The notes: generated from the sequence alone by a model not told the origin. DNA of 64,000 nucleotides from JAKPAM01 sp047601745 (GCA_047601745.1 JASGIS010000001.1:2976001-3040000), one strand, 5' to 3'. Counted from the stretch's first letter, positions 37,099 through 46,587 are shown. Translations and numbers: made by a program.

Positions 37099-38001
37099 TC
37101 AGGCGGCATCGGCCAGCACGTCGGGCAGCTCGCAACTGTTGGCCCGGTCCGAGACGGTCGCGCGCTGCACGTCGCGGCGCCACCGCAGGTCATCGAACGC
37201 GGTGCCGCGGTGCATCGTGCAGCGGTTGTCCCACATGACGAGGTCGTTCGTGCGCCAGCGGTGCGTATAGACGAACTGGCGCTGCGTCGCGTGCGCCATC
37301 AATTCTGCCAGCAGCTCGATGCCCTGCTGGCGATCCATGTCGATGACGTGGCCCGCGTGCGAGGCCAGGTACAGCGCATGCCGGCGCGATTCGGGAATCC
37401 AGCGCACGAGCCGCTGCGGGACCGGCGGCATCTGCCGGCGTTCGTGTTCGGAAAAATCGGTGAAGCCGAGCCGCGCGCGCGAGGTGAAGATCGAGTGTTC
37501 GACGATCAGTCCGGCGATCTCGGCTCGCCGGGCCGCCGGCAGCGCGTCATGGGCGGCGCGGCAGTCGGCGAACTCGGTATGGCCGCCGATCGGCGCGATC
37601 GTGCGGGCGTACAGCAGCGACGCCAGCGCCGGCACGTGTTTGAACGAACTGTCGGTATGCCACAGCCGGTTGCCGAGCTGGAACACCCGCTGGCGGCTCG
37701 AGCGATCCCACAGCGTGCCGTCCGGCGCGATGTTGGAGACGTCGGCCAGCGATTTGTCGAGCCGCAGCGCTTCGGCTTCGGCGCGATACGCGCCGATCGA
37801 GGTTTCGAGCGGGCCGATGCAGCGGGCGAATGCCAGGTGCTCGCCGGCCGTCAGGCGCTGGTCTGGAAAGACCAGCACCGAGTACTGCCAGAATGCCTGC
37901 TTGATCGCCGCCAGGTCCTCGTCGGACAGCGGCCGCGACAGATCGACGTCGCCGATCTCGGCGGCGAAACCGTCGGTGATGGGGCAAACGTCGATGGCCA
38001 T
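37099..38001 (-). CDS. TauD/TfdA-family 2-oxoglutarate dioxygenase
   Basis: A 300-residue Fe(II)/2-oxoglutarate oxygenase. The iron ligands are H115 and D117 (LWHTDSSFK) and the distal H264 (DNRCTMHRGTAF). The 2-oxoglutarate-binding Arg lies 11-16 residues later (RWRRDVQR). The N-terminus VCPITDGFAAEIGDVDLS is typical of the family. Relatives cleave phenoxyacetates, taurine or sulfate esters; the substrate here is not known. The ATG at 38001 has AGGAGA upstream and is preferred over the longer open frame. It lies 76 bases downstream of dadA on the same strand. Confidence 0.9.
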   Translation of the reverse strand: MAIDVCPITDGFAAEIGDVDLSRPLSDEDLAAIKQAFWQYSVLVFPDQRLTAGEHLAFARCIGPLETSIGAYRAEAEALRLDKSLADVSNIAPDGTLWDRSSRQRVFQLGNRLWHTDSSFKHVPALASLLYARTIAPIGGHTEFADCRAAHDALPAARRAEIAGLIVEHSIFTSRARLGFTDFSEHERRQMPPVPQRLVRWIPESRRHALYLASHAGHVIDMDRQQGIELLAELMAHATQRQFVYTHRWRTNDLVMWDNRCTMHRGTAFDDLRWRRDVQRATVSDRANSCELPDVLADAA

Positions 38002-38077
38002 CGTGTCTCCTGCTCGGTTCGACTCGTCGTTCGACGAGTATACCGAGCCGTCGACGCCGGCGGCCGGTCGGGCGCGT

Positions 38078-39415
38078 TCAGTGCTGTGCGGCCTCGCGCG
38101 GATGCCAGCCGGCGCCGGCCCGGCCCGTCGCATAGCGCGAGACGTCCAGGCCGCTGGGGTCGATCGCCGGCTGCCGCCGGCTGATCAGGTCGGCCAGCAA
38201 CTGGCCCGAGCCGCACGCCATCGTCCAGCCGAGCGTGCCGTGACCGGTGTTCAGCCACAGGTTCGGAACCGGGGTGGGGCCGACGATCGGCGTGCCGTCG
38301 GGCGTCATCGGCCGCAGGCCGGTCCAGAAGCTCGCGTTCGGCGTATCGCCGGCGCCGGCGAACAGATCGTCGACGACCATCGCCAGCGTCGCTCGCCGCG
38401 CCGGGTTCAGGCGCAGATCGAAACCGGCGATCTCGGCCATGCCGCCGACGCGGATCCGGTCGTCGAAGCGCGTGACCGCGATCTTGTACGTTTCGTCCAT
38501 CACCGTGGACACCGGCGCGCGGTCCGCGTCGACGATCGGTACCGTCAATGAGTAGCCCTTGAGCGGATAGACCGGCAGACGCAGGCCCGCGGGCATCGCG
38601 AACCGGCGCGAATAGCTGCCGAGCGCCATCACGTACTGATCGGCGCGCAGCAGTTCGGCAGCGCCCGCACCGGCCTCGCCGGTCACGCCCGGCATCCGGA
38701 CCCGGACGCCGTCGATCCGGCCGGCACTCATCGACAGCCCGTCGATCGCGACGCCCTGGCGGAAATCGACGCCCGCCGCGCGGGCTCGCGCGGCCAGCTC
38801 GGTCGTGAACAGCCGGCAATCTCCGGTTTCATCGCCGGGCAGACGCAGGCCGCCGGCCAGTTTTCCGGCGACGTGGGCGAGCGCCGGTTCGGCGCCGGCC
38901 AGGCGGGCGGGACTCAGCAGTTCGTACGGCACGCCGGCTTCGCGCAGCACGTCGACGTCCTTGCCGATCGCATCGAGCTGGGCCTGCGTGCGAAAGACCT
39001 GCAGCGTGCCCTGCTGGCGTCCTTCATAAGCGATGCCGGCGCTCGCGCGCAGCGCCTTCAGGCAGTCGCGACTGTACTCGGCCAGCCGCACCATGCGCTC
39101 CTTGTTGATCGCGTAGTGCGAGCCGCTGCAGTGGCGCAGCATCTGCGCGAGCCACTGGAGCTGGAACAGCGTGCCGTCCGGGCGAATCGCCAGCGGCGCG
39201 TGCCGCTGGAACAGCCATTTGACCGCTTTCAGCGGGATGCCCGGCGCGGCCCAGGGCGAAGCGTAGCCGGGCGAGATCTGGCCGGCGTTGGCGAAGCTCG
39301 TTTCGAGCGCGACGCCGGGCTCCCGATCGACGACCGTGACCTGGTGGCCGGCCCGGGCAAGATACCAGGCCGTCGTGACGCCGATGACGCCGCTGCCGAG
39401 GACTAGGACACGCAT
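38078..39415 (-). CDS. dadA: D-amino acid dehydrogenase
   Basis: A 445-residue FAD enzyme that oxidises D-amino acids to 2-oxo acids and passes electrons to the quinone pool. The start VLVLGSGVIGVTTAWYLARAGHQVTVVDRE is the FAD site; ETSFANAGQISPGYASPWAAPGIPLKA is the DadA signature. RPMTPDGTPIVGPTPVPNLWLNTGHGTLGWTMACGSGQ near the C-terminus completes the FAD binding. It faces the Lrp-type regulator gene across a 158-base region with inverted repeats, the usual dadA-regulator arrangement. No alanine racemase (dadX) is nearby. Confidence 0.94.
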   Translation of the reverse strand: MRVLVLGSGVIGVTTAWYLARAGHQVTVVDREPGVALETSFANAGQISPGYASPWAAPGIPLKAVKWLFQRHAPLAIRPDGTLFQLQWLAQMLRHCSGSHYAINKERMVRLAEYSRDCLKALRASAGIAYEGRQQGTLQVFRTQAQLDAIGKDVDVLREAGVPYELLSPARLAGAEPALAHVAGKLAGGLRLPGDETGDCRLFTTELAARARAAGVDFRQGVAIDGLSMSAGRIDGVRVRMPGVTGEAGAGAAELLRADQYVMALGSYSRRFAMPAGLRLPVYPLKGYSLTVPIVDADRAPVSTVMDETYKIAVTRFDDRIRVGGMAEIAGFDLRLNPARRATLAMVVDDLFAGAGDTPNASFWTGLRPMTPDGTPIVGPTPVPNLWLNTGHGTLGWTMACGSGQLLADLISRRQPAIDPSGLDVSRYATGRAGAGWHPREAAQH

Positions 39416-39502
39416 GAGCCGACTCCGTCTGGAATTGCACAGTGGATATCGCTATGTTATGAGTGTGTCTCTGGATTTTGAGCGGGTATTTTTGTCGGGA
39501 AA

Positions 39503-39557
39503 CAGGAGGATTTCCTGCTGAACGGCGAATTCTCCGCAAAAACCATCGGGATTCCCG
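39503..39557. promoter_or_regulatory. Inverted repeats between dadA and the Lrp-type regulator
   Basis: Two short palindromes: CAGGA-GGATT-TCCTG (39503-39517) and CGGGA-T-TCCCG (39547-39557). They lie in the shared promoter region and are possible binding sites for the adjoining regulator. The dadA side is AT-richer (TTATGAGTGTGT near 39458). Confidence 0.4.
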
Positions 39558-39573
39558 GAATCGAGCCCAGCCG

Positions 39574-40080
39574 ATGCGCAACCGAACCGAAACCGTGCGC
39601 GATCTGGATCGCATCGATCGCAAGCTGCTGCGCCTGCTGCAGCAGAACGGACGCATGTCGATGACCGAACTGGCCGAGCGCGTCGGCCTGTCGGTGACCC
39701 CCTGCAGCGAGCGTGTCAAGCGGCTGGAGCGGGACGGAGTGATCGAAGGGTATTACGCGCGCCTGAATCCACAGGCGCTCGGGCACGCGCTGCTGGTGTT
39801 CGTCGAGATCAAGCTGTCGGCCAAATCGGGGACGATCTTCGACGACTTCCGTCGCGAGGTGCTGAAGCTGCCGAACGTGCTCGAGTGCCACCTGGTGTCG
39901 GGCGAGTTCGACTACCTGATCAAGGCGCGGATACCCGAGATGACCGCCTACCGGCGGCTGCTGGGCGACATGCTGCTGGCGCTGCCGGGCGCGCGCGAGT
40001 CGCGCAGCTACATGGTGATGGAAGAGATCAAGGAAAGCCTGGAACTGGAGGTGCCCGAACCGCCGCCGCGCAGGGCTTGA
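39574..40080 (+). CDS. Lrp/AsnC-family regulator
   Basis: A 168-residue transcription factor. The N-terminal winged helix (LDRIDRKLLRLLQQNGRMSMTELAERVGLS, then SERVKRLERDGVI) occupies about residues 8-60. The C-terminal RAM domain (LLVFVEIKLSAKSGTIFDDF, VLECHLVSGEFDYLIKARI) senses an amino acid. The ATG at 39574 is the start in front of the conserved part; the frame is open upstream. Divergent from dadA, it most likely activates that operon in response to alanine or another amino acid. Confidence 0.92.
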   Translation: MRNRTETVRDLDRIDRKLLRLLQQNGRMSMTELAERVGLSVTPCSERVKRLERDGVIEGYYARLNPQALGHALLVFVEIKLSAKSGTIFDDFRREVLKLPNVLECHLVSGEFDYLIKARIPEMTAYRRLLGDMLLALPGARESRSYMVMEEIKESLELEVPEPPPRRA

Positions 40081-40125
40081 GAATCCGTGAACGGAACCAG
40101 CCGCGTCCGGTTCGTTCACGGATTC
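40081..40125. terminator. Long inverted repeat between convergent genes
   Basis: GAATCCGTGAACGGAACC (40081-40098) pairs with GGTTCGTTCACGGATTC (40109-40125), 17 pairs with one bulged G. It starts right after the regulator stop. No T tract is present, so it may slow polymerase or protect 3' ends rather than act as a simple terminator. Confidence 0.6.
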
Positions 40126-40149
40126 TGAGCGCCGGCCCGGGGCGGAACC

Positions 40150-41340
40150 TCAGCGCGGGGGCAGGAATTTCTCGACGAGCCGGACCCAGTAGCTGGCGCC
40201 GACCGGGATCAGTTCGTCGTTGAAATCGTAGCTCGGATTGTGCAACTGGCACGGACCCAGGCCGTGGCCCGCGTCGCGGTGCGTGCCGTCGCCGTTGCCG
40301 ATCATCACGTAGCAGCCGGGTTTCTCGCGCAGCATGAACGCGAAGTCCTCCGAACCCATCGTCGGTTCGATCGCGACGACGCCGTCGGCGCCGACGACGT
40401 CTTCGGCGACCGTGCGGCAGAACGCGGTCTGCTCGGCGTGATTGACCAGCGGCGGGTAGTTGCGCTTGAAATGCAGCGCGCCGGCGGCGCCGAACACCGG
40501 CGGCAACTGCGTGACGATCTCGCGCATCCGCGATTCGACCAGATCGAGGACCTCGTCGGTGAACGTGCGCACGGTGCCGCGGATCACCGCTTCGTCGGCG
40601 ACGACGTTGTAGGCGTCGCCGACGTGGATCTGCGTGACCGACAGCACCGCGGTATCGATCGGCTTGAGGTTGCGCGAGACGATCGTCTGCAGCGCCTGGA
40701 CCAGGTGCGTGGCGACGATGACCGGGTCGACCCCCAGATGCGGCATCGCCGCATGCGTGCCGCGCCCCGTCAGCGTGATCTCGAACTCGTTGCTCGACGC
40801 CATCGTCGGTCCGGCGCACACGCCGAAGGTGCCGGCCTTCATGCCGGGCCAGTTGTGCATGCCGAATACGGCGTCGCACGGGAAGCGGTCGAACAGGCCG
40901 TCATCCATCATCGCCCTGGCGCCGGCGCCGCCTTCTTCGGCCGGCTGGAAGATCAGGTGGACGGTGCCGTCGAAGCGGCGATGCTGGGCCAGGTGCCGGG
41001 CGGCGGCCAGCAGCATCGTCGTGTGGCCGTCATGTCCGCACGCATGCATCTTGCCCGGATGCCGCGACCGGTGCGCGAACGTGTTGTGCTCGGGCATCGG
41101 CAATGCGTCCATGTCGGCACGCAGCCCGATCGTGCCGGTGCCGGTGCCATGGCGGATCGTGCCGACCACGCCGGTCTTGCCCAGGCCGCGGTCGACGTCG
41201 ATGCCCCAGCCGCGCAGGCGTTCGGCGACGAGGTCGGCGGTCCGGGTTTCTTCGTAGCGCAGTTCGGGATGGGCGTGCAGATCGCGGCGAATGGCCGTCA
41301 TCTCTGCCTGGGATGCCAGGATGCTATCGACGAGTTTCAT
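40150..41340 (-). CDS. M20-family amidohydrolase (hippurate hydrolase-like)
   Basis: A 396-residue metallo-amidohydrolase. Metal ligands are visible in GLRADMDALP, KMHACGHDGHTTMLL, FQPAEEGGAGA and the final GSEDFAFML. Dimerisation-domain residues lie between. Relatives cleave N-acyl amino acids (hippurate, N-acetyl amino acids) or IAA conjugates. The ATG at 41340 is preferred; a TTG two codons before has no better signal. It converges with the Lrp-type regulator and would release amino acids that the dadA cluster could use, which is inference. Confidence 0.93.
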   Translation of the reverse strand: MKLVDSILASQAEMTAIRRDLHAHPELRYEETRTADLVAERLRGWGIDVDRGLGKTGVVGTIRHGTGTGTIGLRADMDALPMPEHNTFAHRSRHPGKMHACGHDGHTTMLLAAARHLAQHRRFDGTVHLIFQPAEEGGAGARAMMDDGLFDRFPCDAVFGMHNWPGMKAGTFGVCAGPTMASSNEFEITLTGRGTHAAMPHLGVDPVIVATHLVQALQTIVSRNLKPIDTAVLSVTQIHVGDAYNVVADEAVIRGTVRTFTDEVLDLVESRMREIVTQLPPVFGAAGALHFKRNYPPLVNHAEQTAFCRTVAEDVVGADGVVAIEPTMGSEDFAFMLREKPGCYVMIGNGDGTHRDAGHGLGPCQLHNPSYDFNDELIPVGASYWVRLVEKFLPPR

Positions 41341-41475
41341 CGGCAATGCAGCGCAGCAGCGCTTCCTCGTAGAATGGATGCGGCTAGCTTAGCACCGGCT
41401 CGGCGGTGGAGTCTTCGCCCCATCGGGGGCAATTCTGTCGTTCGCGGCGGCTGGCGGATCCACGGAAACCCGAAG

Positions 41476-43584
41476 ATGCTGAATCGAGAATCGTCCGATC
41501 TTCCCGCCGGCCCGGCGGCTTCCGCAGAGCGCATCGTGCGCGGCGCGTGTCCGCACGATTGCCCCGACACCTGCGCGATGCTGATCACGGTGCGCGACGA
41601 CAAGGTCGTCAAGGTCGCCGGTGATCCCGACCATCCGACCACGCACGGCGCGCTGTGCGCGAAGGTGTCCCGCTATCCCGAACGCACTTATCACGCGGAC
41701 CGCCTGCTGCAGCCGATGCGGCGCGTCGGACGCAAGGGCGAGGGCAGGTTCGAGCCGGTCAGTTGGGACGTCGCGCTCGACGACATCGCCGCCCGGCTCG
41801 GGGCGATCGCGGCCCGCGACCCGCAGCGGATTCTGCCGTACAGCTACGCGGGGACGATGGGTTTCGTCCAGCAGGAAGGCATGGCGATGCGCTTGTTCCA
41901 CAAGCTCGGCGCGTCGCTGCTCGACCGGACGATCTGCGCGAGCGCCGGACAGACCGGCATCACGCATACGCTGGGCGGCGCGGTCGGCATGGACATCGAG
42001 AACTTCGCGCGGTCGCGGCTGATCATCATCTGGGGATCGAACGCGATCACGTCGAACCTGCATTTCTGGACGATCGCCCAGCAGGCCAAGCGCGACGGCG
42101 CCAAGCTGATCGCGATCGATCCGTATTGCAGCGACACCGCGCTCAAGTGCCATCAGCACATCGCGTTGCTGCCGGGTACCGATGCGGCGCTGGCGCTCGG
42201 CGTCATGCACGTGCTGATCGCCGAGGACCTGCTCGACCACAACTACATCGCGCGCCATACGATCGGCTTCGACGAACTGCGGCAGCGGGCGCTCGCGTAT
42301 CCGCCCGAGCGCGTCGCGAAGATCTGCGGGATCCGCGCCGACGAGGTCGTCGGGCTGGCGCGCGACTACGCGGGCACGCGGCCGGCGGCGATCCGCTTGA
42401 ACTACGGCACGCAGCGCACGCGCGGCGGCGGCAACGCGGTCCGCGCGATAAGCTGCCTGCCGGCGCTGACCGGCGCGTGGCGCGACCCGGCCGGCGGATT
42501 GCTGCTGTCGTCCAGCGGTCATTACCCGGTCGCGTCCGCCGCGCTGCTCCGTCCGGATCTGCTGCCGCAGTGGCCGAAGCTGCCGCGCACGATCAACATG
42601 GTGACGATCGGTGATGCGCTGGCCCACGCCGATCCGCCGATCGAGGCGATGATCGTCTACAACTCGAATCCGGTCGCCGTGGCCCCCGATTCCGAGAAGG
42701 TGATCGCCGGCTTCTCGCGCGAGGATCTGTTCGTCGTCGTGCTCGAACACTTCCAGACCGATACCGCCGACTATGCCGATTACCTGCTGCCGGCGACGAC
42801 GCAGCTCGAGCACTTCGATCTGCACAAGACTTATGGGCATCGTTACCTGGTGATCAATCAGCCGGCGGTCGCGCCGGTCGGCCAGGCGCTTCCCAATGCC
42901 GAGATCTTCCGGCGATTGGCCGCGCGCATGGGGTTCGACGATCCGTGCTTCGCGGATTCGGACGTCGAGATCGCGCGCTCGGCGATCGACTGGAACGATC
43001 CGCGCGTGCAGGGCATGACGCTCGAGTCGATCGCGCAGGCGGGCTGGGCCAAGCTCGACGTCGATCAGGCGCCGTTCGCGAACGGCGGCTTTCCGACGCC
43101 TTCGGGCAAATGCGAGTTCTTCAGCGAGCGGCTGGCCGCGCAGGGGCTCGATCCGATACCGGATTTCGTGCCGCCTTATGAATCGGCGCAGTCGAACCCC
43201 CGACGCGCCGAGTCGTATCCGCTGGCGATGATCTCGCCGCCGTCGCGCAACTTCATGAACAGCACGTTCGTCAACCTGAAGAGTCTGCGCGCGCCCGATC
43301 GCGAACCGGCGTGCGAGCTGCATCCGGACGAGGCCGCCGCGCGCGGCCTGGTCGACGGCCAGCGCGTGCGGATGTTCAATGACCGCGGCGCGTGCCTGCT
43401 GAAGCTGAACGTGACGCCCCGCGCACGGCCGGGCGTCGTCGTCGCCTGGGGCGTGTGGTGGCACAAGCTCGCGCCGGGTGAGCGCAACGTCAATGCGTTG
43501 ACCAGCCAGGCGCTGACCGACCTGGGCCGCGCACCGACGTTCTACGATTGCCTGGTGCAGATCGAAGCGGCCGAGGCGGCCTGA
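41476..43584 (+). CDS. Molybdopterin oxidoreductase (FeS, DMSO reductase family)
   Basis: A 702-residue enzyme of the DMSO-reductase superfamily. A [4Fe-4S] site is formed by C25, C29, C33 and C61 (CPHDCPDTC, then GALC). Molybdopterin-binding segments include IIIWGSNAITSNLHFW, LIAIDPYCSDTAL and IRLNYGTQRTRGGGNAVRAI. The C-terminal MoCo domain (ELHPDEAAARGLVDGQRVRMFN) is complete. There is no Tat signal, so it acts in the cytoplasm, like many formate dehydrogenase-like or assimilatory enzymes. The ATG at 41476 is chosen as the first after the promoter region; the upstream open frame is a shadow of the M20 gene. Confidence 0.9.
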   Translation: MLNRESSDLPAGPAASAERIVRGACPHDCPDTCAMLITVRDDKVVKVAGDPDHPTTHGALCAKVSRYPERTYHADRLLQPMRRVGRKGEGRFEPVSWDVALDDIAARLGAIAARDPQRILPYSYAGTMGFVQQEGMAMRLFHKLGASLLDRTICASAGQTGITHTLGGAVGMDIENFARSRLIIIWGSNAITSNLHFWTIAQQAKRDGAKLIAIDPYCSDTALKCHQHIALLPGTDAALALGVMHVLIAEDLLDHNYIARHTIGFDELRQRALAYPPERVAKICGIRADEVVGLARDYAGTRPAAIRLNYGTQRTRGGGNAVRAISCLPALTGAWRDPAGGLLLSSSGHYPVASAALLRPDLLPQWPKLPRTINMVTIGDALAHADPPIEAMIVYNSNPVAVAPDSEKVIAGFSREDLFVVVLEHFQTDTADYADYLLPATTQLEHFDLHKTYGHRYLVINQPAVAPVGQALPNAEIFRRLAARMGFDDPCFADSDVEIARSAIDWNDPRVQGMTLESIAQAGWAKLDVDQAPFANGGFPTPSGKCEFFSERLAAQGLDPIPDFVPPYESAQSNPRRAESYPLAMISPPSRNFMNSTFVNLKSLRAPDREPACELHPDEAAARGLVDGQRVRMFNDRGACLLKLNVTPRARPGVVVAWGVWWHKLAPGERNVNALTSQALTDLGRAPTFYDCLVQIEAAEAA

Positions 43585-43591
43585 CCGTTTC

Positions 43592-44647
43592 GTGCGTCGA
43601 CTCGCGCCCCTTCTGCTCCTGCTCGTCGCGCTCGGCATCGCGCTGAGCGGATGCGCGTCGATGTCCTGGGATCTCGGCTATTACTGGCAGTCGGTCAGCG
43701 GCCATTGGTCGATGATCCGGGCCGCGCAGCCGCTGGACCGTCTGCTCGACGATCCGGCGCTCGATCCGGTGTTGCGCGAGCGCCTCGAGCGCGCGCAACG
43801 GATCCGGCGCTTCGCCTCCGAGGCGCTGGGTCTGCCCGACAACGGCAGCTTCACGCGGTATGCGGACCTGAAGCGGCCGTTCGTCGTCTGGAACGTCGTC
43901 GCGGCGCCGCGCTATTCGCTCGAGTTGCAGCGCTGGTGTTTTCCGGTGGCCGGCTGCATCACTTATCGCGGCTACTACGACAAGGACCGCGCCGAGGCGT
44001 TCGCGCGGACGCTGGAGGCGCAGGGACTCGACGTCTACGTCGCCGGCGTGCCCGCTTATTCGACATTGGGCTGGTTCGACGATCCGCTGTTGAATACGTT
44101 CATCGGCTATGGCGAACCCGAACTGGCGCGGTTGATCTTCCATGAACTCGCGCATCAGCTCGTCTACGTCAGCGGCGATTCGACGTTCAACGAATCGTTC
44201 GCGACCGCGGTCGAGCAGATCGGCGTGAGCCGCTGGCTCGCGAGCCGCGGCGATCCGTCGCTGGTCCGCGCGTATCGGCAGCACGAGCAGCGCCGTCAGG
44301 CGTTCGTCGCGCTGCTGACGCAGGCGCGCGACCGCCTGATGCGCGGTTATGCGCAGGCCGCCGACGACACGCAGCGCCAGCGCATCAAGGACGAGGTGTT
44401 TGCTGCGTTGCAGCGCGACTACCAGTCGTTGAAGGCGGGCTGGGGCGGATGGGCCGGCTATGACCGCTGGTTCGGCCAGAAGCTGGGCAACGCCCATCTC
44501 GGTTCGGTCGCCACTTATACCGCGCTGGTGCCGGGTTTCCTCGCGCTGGCCGAGCAGCAGCCCGACCTGCCGGCCTTCTACGATCGGGTCAGGGAAATCG
44601 CCAAGCTGGACAAGAATCAACGTGATCAGCGTCTCGCTGCGCCATAA
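43592..44647 (+). CDS. Predicted lipoprotein aminopeptidase (DUF2265-like)
   Basis: A 351-residue protein of the putative-aminopeptidase family common in proteobacteria. A short signal peptide ends in a lipobox (IALSGCAS, lipidated Cys near residue 21). The zinc-binding motif HELAHQ is preceded by YGEPELARLIF; the second part FNESFATAVEQIG contains the likely third ligand Glu. The GTG start at 43592 follows the oxidoreductase stop by 7 bases, so the two are probably co-transcribed. No peptidase of this family is well characterised, so the activity is a prediction. Confidence 0.87.
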   Translation: MRRLAPLLLLLVALGIALSGCASMSWDLGYYWQSVSGHWSMIRAAQPLDRLLDDPALDPVLRERLERAQRIRRFASEALGLPDNGSFTRYADLKRPFVVWNVVAAPRYSLELQRWCFPVAGCITYRGYYDKDRAEAFARTLEAQGLDVYVAGVPAYSTLGWFDDPLLNTFIGYGEPELARLIFHELAHQLVYVSGDSTFNESFATAVEQIGVSRWLASRGDPSLVRAYRQHEQRRQAFVALLTQARDRLMRGYAQAADDTQRQRIKDEVFAALQRDYQSLKAGWGGWAGYDRWFGQKLGNAHLGSVATYTALVPGFLALAEQQPDLPAFYDRVREIAKLDKNQRDQRLAAP

Positions 44648-44770
44648 TGCCTGGGCAAGGGTCGCGGCCGATGTCGCGTGTTCGTGCGGCGGCTCGTCAT
44701 CACGGCGGGCGGCGGCAGCAGGTCGGCGTTCGCGATGGCCGATCGAGTTTTCGGGGGTAAGGGGCGAGAC

Positions 44771-46477
44771 ATGGATCGCTTTTGGTTGAAGAATTACCCG
44801 GCTGGCGTACCGGCCGAGATCGACGTCGGTCAGTATCGTTCGCTGGTGCAGTTGATCGACGAGGCTTTCCAGCGCTATGCGCAGCAGCCGGCCTACGTCA
44901 GCATGGGGCGCGAGATCACGTTCGCGCAGGTCGACGATCTGTCCCGGCGTTTCGCCGCGTGGCTGCAATCCAAAGGCCTGAACAAGGGAGACCGCGTCGC
45001 GTTGATGATGCCGAACGTGCTGCAGTATCCGGTCGCGTTGGCGGGCGTGCTGCGCGCGGGGCTGGTCGTCGTCAACGTCAATCCGATGTACACGCCGCGC
45101 GAACTCGAGCACCAGCTCAAGGACAGCGGCGCGGCGGCCATCGTGATCCTCGAGAACTTCGCGTCGACGCTGCAGCAGGTGGTGTCGCGCACGTCGGTCA
45201 AGCACGTGGTCGTCACCGCGATGGGCGATCTGCTGGGCACGCTCAAGGGAGGCCTGGTCAATTTCGTCGTTCGCAACGTCAAGAAGATGGTGCCCGACTA
45301 CACGCTGCCGGGCTCGTACAAGTTCAACACCGTGTTGACCGAATGCGCGGGCGCCGCGCTGCGCACGCCGGCGTTGAGCCGCGACGATCTGGCATTCCTG
45401 CAGTACACGGGCGGCACGACGGGGGTGGCCAAGGGCGCGATGCTGTCGCACGGCAACCTGATCGCCAACGTCCTGCAGTCCGAGGCATGGATGCAGCCGG
45501 GGATCGATCGTCCCGGCAAGTCGCCGCTGACCGGCCAGCCGATCACCGTGTGCGCGCTGCCGCTGTATCACATCTTCGCGCTGACGGTCTGCTGCCTGCT
45601 CGGGATGCGCACCGGCGGCTTGAACATCCTGATCGCCAACCCGCGCGACCTGCCGGCGGTGGTCAAGGAGCTCGCGCCGTATCGCTTCAACATGTTTCCG
45701 GCCGTCAATACGCTGTACAACGCGCTGATCAATTTTCCCGAGTTCGCCAAGCTCGATTTCTCGGGGCTGCGGATCTCGAACGGCGGCGGCATGGCGGTCC
45801 AGCAGAGCGTCGCGCAGAAATGGCTGGCGCTGACCGGCTGTCCGATCTGCGAAGGCTACGGCCTGTCCGAGACTTCACCGTCGGTGACCTGCAACCCGAC
45901 CGATACCGATGCCTATAGCGGGACGATCGGCCTGCCGTTGCCGTCGACCGAGGTCCGGATCCAGAATGATGAAGGCCAGCCGGTGCCGATCGGCTCGTCA
46001 GGGGAGATCGCGATCCGCGGTCCGCAGGTGATGAGCGGCTACTGGCAGCGGCCGGACGAGACGGCCAAGGTCATGACCGCCGACGGTTTCTTCAAGAGCG
46101 GCGATATCGGCATCATGGACGAGCGCGGTTATGTCCGGATCGTCGATCGCAAGAAGGACATGATCCTGGTGTCCGGGTTCAACGTCTATCCGAACGAAGT
46201 CGAGGACGTCGTCGCCAGTCATCCGGGTGTTCTCGAATGCGCGGCCGTCGGCGTGCCGGACGAGCACTCGGGCGAGGTGGTCAAGATCTACGTGGTCAGG
46301 AAGGATCCGGCGCTGACCGAGAAGGAACTGGCCGCGTATTGCGCGGCGAACCTGACCGGCTACAAGAAGCCCCGCTACATCGAGTTTCGCGATGACCTGC
46401 CCAAGAGCACGGTCGGCAAGATCTTGCGCCGCGAATTGCGCGACGAGCAGCGTCCCGAACCGAAGCAGATGGCCTGA
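44771..46477 (+). CDS. fadD: Long-chain fatty acid-CoA ligase
   Basis: A 568-residue acyl-CoA synthetase. The AMP-binding P-loop is YTGGTTGVAKGAML; the acyl/adenylate motif is GYGLSETSP. The hinge with Asp/Arg and the C-terminal domain are KSGDIGIMDERGYVRIVDRKKDMILVSGF (in parts) and PNEVEDVVASHPGV. The catalytic Lys lies in PKSTVGKILRREL. Length and start MDRFWLKNYPAGVPAEID match FadD of Burkholderiales. The ATG at 44771 follows GGGGCGAG. It activates fatty acids for beta-oxidation or for the WS/DGAT enzyme at 11811. A bidirectional terminator follows at 46588. Confidence 0.94.
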   Translation: MDRFWLKNYPAGVPAEIDVGQYRSLVQLIDEAFQRYAQQPAYVSMGREITFAQVDDLSRRFAAWLQSKGLNKGDRVALMMPNVLQYPVALAGVLRAGLVVVNVNPMYTPRELEHQLKDSGAAAIVILENFASTLQQVVSRTSVKHVVVTAMGDLLGTLKGGLVNFVVRNVKKMVPDYTLPGSYKFNTVLTECAGAALRTPALSRDDLAFLQYTGGTTGVAKGAMLSHGNLIANVLQSEAWMQPGIDRPGKSPLTGQPITVCALPLYHIFALTVCCLLGMRTGGLNILIANPRDLPAVVKELAPYRFNMFPAVNTLYNALINFPEFAKLDFSGLRISNGGGMAVQQSVAQKWLALTGCPICEGYGLSETSPSVTCNPTDTDAYSGTIGLPLPSTEVRIQNDEGQPVPIGSSGEIAIRGPQVMSGYWQRPDETAKVMTADGFFKSGDIGIMDERGYVRIVDRKKDMILVSGFNVYPNEVEDVVASHPGVLECAAVGVPDEHSGEVVKIYVVRKDPALTEKELAAYCAANLTGYKKPRYIEFRDDLPKSTVGKILRRELRDEQRPEPKQMA

Positions 46478-46587
46478 TCGGAGGGCCGGGCGCCGCCGCG
46501 GCGGCGTCGAGCCGGGCCCGGCCGGGCAGGGCGGGGCAGGCCCGGGCCTCGAAGGAAAAAGCCGAAGGAAAAAGCGAACGACCAATG

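Noticed and set aside
40240..41475. A 412-codon N-terminal extension of the molybdopterin oxidoreductase
   Set aside because: It is antisense to the M20 amidohydrolase gene; the conserved part begins after ATG 41476.
41389..43638. A 749-codon open frame on the minus strand opposite the molybdopterin oxidoreductase
   Set aside because: Composition is the Arg/Gln/His-rich shadow typical of high-GC genes, while the plus strand has intact Fe-S and MoCo motifs.
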